Positions 43,188 to 44,851 of a stretch of 44,851 bases of DNA are shown one piece after another. The DNA comes from UBA6772 sp965183875 (lineage in GTDB: Bacteria; Bacteroidota; Bacteroidia; Flavobacteriales; UBA7430). The stretch is taken from assembly GCA_965183875.1 (NCBI GenBank), contig CBCYMK010000034.1, positions 1 through 44,851 of the forward strand. The letters run 5' to 3'. The translations under genes and the position numbers were made by a program. Positions within the stretch are counted from its first letter, which is position 1. Each line of letters opens with the position of its first letter. Below the pieces are notes generated by a model. It was not told the origin of the DNA. It did not search any database and was given only the letters and a program-made list of their open reading frames with translations.

Positions 43188-44851
43188 ATGATGAAAAAAC
43201 TAACCTTGAGGATTATGGCATTGGCTATGATTCTTTGTATTTCAACAATCAATGCCCAATCGAGGTATGTAGACGAAATCTTCTCCGAAGTAAGCGTCAG
43301 TTCAAATGTTGTATACGGTTCTAATATTGGTATCCTAACCCAGGCTCCTGTTCTAGAAGATCTTCATATGGATATTTATGAACCTACCGGAGACACCCAA
43401 ACAGACCGTAGAGTTATTATTATGTTACACACAGGCTCATTCTTACCTGCTATTGTAAACGGTCAAGCTACAGGTGATAAATCAGATATAGCAATCGTGG
43501 AAGCTTGTAAGCGTTATGCGAAAAAAGGGTATGTTGCTGTTGCAGTGAACTACCGTTTAGGATGGAACCCTGTTTCTACTTCTGAAGACGTAAGAAGATC
43601 TACGCTTATACAAGCTGCTTACCGTGGTTTACAAGATACTAAAACCGCTGTTCGTTATTTAAGAAAATCGGCTACTGAAGACGGAAACCCTTACGGAGTT
43701 GGTAATAAATTTGCTGTTGGTGGTAACGGAACTGGTGGATACCTTTCTCTTGCTATGGCGACACTTAACGACTACGAATCGGAGTTGTTAATGCCTAAAT
43801 TTATTGATACTTCTGCTGAAACTTTAGCTACTTACGGACAACCAATGCCATACATTATCCCTTCTATTATGGGTAACTTCGAAGCTACAGACTATGGTAT
43901 GATGCCGTACGATGCTGATGGTGATGGTATTCCAGAAACAGAAATCCCTCTTTGTATTCCAAATCACGTAGGATACAGTTCTGAAGTAGATATGGTATTT
44001 AATGCTGGGGGTGCGCTTCCAGATATCTCTTGGTTAGAAGCTGGGGAAGTACCTATTGCTTCTATGCAAAATATTACAGATCCAGATGCTCCTTATGCAG
44101 AAGGTGATGTTATTGTTCCTACCACTGGAGAGTACGTTATTACGGCTCACGGTTCACAACTGGTTCAAGAAAATGCTACTGCATACGGAAACAACGATGT
44201 ATTTTCAGGTATGAGTACTACTCTTACTGATGCTTGGTACTCAAATGGTAACGGTGCAGATAATGCTGCTGTTGCTGGACACAATGATATACCAGGTTTA
44301 TTTGGTATGATTACTCCTGCTCCTTCCGCTTCGCCTACGGCTTGTGGTTTCCAAACAGTACAAAACGCTCCTTGGGACTCTTGGGACAATGCTACTTATG
44401 GTGCTATGGCTGATGGATACCACGGTGTACCTTCTGGTACCATGGGTTGTTTAGCTCTTTTAGGTAACCCTGATATGGGGACTGAAAAAGCCGAAGCTAT
44501 GCTTGATATGATGGACGAATTCTTTGCCCCTCGTATACATGCTGCACTTTCTGCTCCAGTAGAACATACTATTGAAGCTGGTTCTTTTTACTATGCTCCA
44601 AATTCATTAACTATTAGCGCAGGCGATATAGTTACTTGGAATAATGCAGGTGGTACACACGATGTAAATTTCGACTTGAATACTATTACAGGTGAGTCTT
44701 TTGGAAACCCTGATAATTCATCACTTGGAACAAACACAGGTGGTTCTTTGGGCTCGATTACATTCAATACTCCTGGTACTTATAGCTACGACTGTTCTAT
44801 AGGGCAGCATGCAGCAAATGGAATGACAGGAACAATTATTGTTACTGGTGA
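43188..44851 (+). CDS. Secreted alpha/beta-hydrolase fused to a cupredoxin domain, partial
   Basis: The frame starts at ATG 43188 (a second ATG at 43191) and runs off the window after 554 codons. A signal peptide (MKKLTLRIMALAMILCISTINAQ) is followed by an alpha/beta-hydrolase fold of the carboxylesterase/BD-FAE type: IIMLHTGSF in the HGG oxyanion position, VAVAVNYRLGWNP, and FAVGGNGTGGYLSLAMAT where GxSxGG is expected, so the nucleophile Ser is replaced by Gly. Near residue 465 begins a plastocyanin/azurin-like domain with copper ligands His (GGTHDVNF), Cys (YDCSIGQH), His and Met (AANGMTG). A T9SS domain may follow beyond the edge. Substrate and redox role are unknown. Confidence 0.85.
   Translation, partial: MMKKLTLRIMALAMILCISTINAQSRYVDEIFSEVSVSSNVVYGSNIGILTQAPVLEDLHMDIYEPTGDTQTDRRVIIMLHTGSFLPAIVNGQATGDKSDIAIVEACKRYAKKGYVAVAVNYRLGWNPVSTSEDVRRSTLIQAAYRGLQDTKTAVRYLRKSATEDGNPYGVGNKFAVGGNGTGGYLSLAMATLNDYESELLMPKFIDTSAETLATYGQPMPYIIPSIMGNFEATDYGMMPYDADGDGIPETEIPLCIPNHVGYSSEVDMVFNAGGALPDISWLEAGEVPIASMQNITDPDAPYAEGDVIVPTTGEYVITAHGSQLVQENATAYGNNDVFSGMSTTLTDAWYSNGNGADNAAVAGHNDIPGLFGMITPAPSASPTACGFQTVQNAPWDSWDNATYGAMADGYHGVPSGTMGCLALLGNPDMGTEKAEAMLDMMDEFFAPRIHAALSAPVEHTIEAGSFYYAPNSLTISAGDIVTWNNAGGTHDVNFDLNTITGESFGNPDNSSLGTNTGGSLGSITFNTPGTYSYDCSIGQHAANGMTGTIIVTG

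Noticed and set aside
44165..44389. 74-codon minus-strand frame inside the hydrolase gene
   Set aside because: It is opposite a well-supported coding frame with signal peptide and domain motifs.

Overview
The window looks like chromosome from a marine-type Flavobacteriales bacterium (Bacteroidota). Four kinds of evidence point there: the DNA is AT-rich; secreted proteins carry signal peptides and type IX secretion (T9SS) C-terminal domains; promoters match the Bacteroidetes -7 consensus TAnnTTTG; and the gene families are typical (Omp28-like protein, short cytochrome oxidase subunit III, SCO/DUF420 cluster, TonB receptor with a carboxypeptidase-like N-domain). Genus cannot be told from the sequence. 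I saw no rRNA, tRNA, CRISPR array, transposase or phage gene.

Layout. 1-16274 (minus strand) is a surface-protein region. A membrane-anchored LuxR/GerE-type HTH protein (13140-13943) lies upstream of a giant 4007-residue T9SS protein (662-12685) and a smaller partner cut by the window edge (1-649); behind them is an Omp28/thioredoxin-fold T9SS protein (14256-16274). 16788-18280 is an MlaE/MlaF lipid-transport pair. A tiny lipoprotein gene (18459-18605) runs into a 12-copy heptamer repeat. 18746-23623 is the glyoxylate shunt: malate synthase and isocitrate lyase in one operon, divergent from a RamB/ScfR-type regulator. 23708-28814 is a cytochrome-oxidase assembly cluster (ctaB, two subunit III genes, subunit IV, an SCO-like protein, SCO, DUF420, a small CxxC membrane protein), followed by a TolC/HlyD-type export pair.

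31708-34790 mirrors the first region: a TPR/transmembrane/LuxR-HTH regulator upstream of a surface protein built from the same modules, here broken by two one-base frameshifts. 35105-39786 holds OsmC, an M28 peptidase, remnants of duplicated genes, a leucine-rich-repeat surface protein and a LOG-family protein. 39950-43043 is a TonB-dependent receptor split by one frameshift. The window ends inside a secreted alpha/beta-hydrolase fused to a cupredoxin domain.

The main theme is a set of shared modules spread over four secreted proteins: a Cys-rich repeat of the form GCTDxxAxNYNxxANxDDGSC (10 copies), an ‘NPSAYEYSM’ beta-rich module (4 copies), and a ‘GWNxxGY…GYQxK’ module. At two loci these proteins lie downstream of paralogous membrane-anchored HTH regulators. 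This regulator/modular-surface-protein pairing is the best candidate for an undescribed system here. Three genes' worth of evidence for gene breakage or duplication (two frameshifted genes, a leftover peptidase 3' end, a leftover LOG 5' end) suggests either an actively rearranging region or residual assembly errors.
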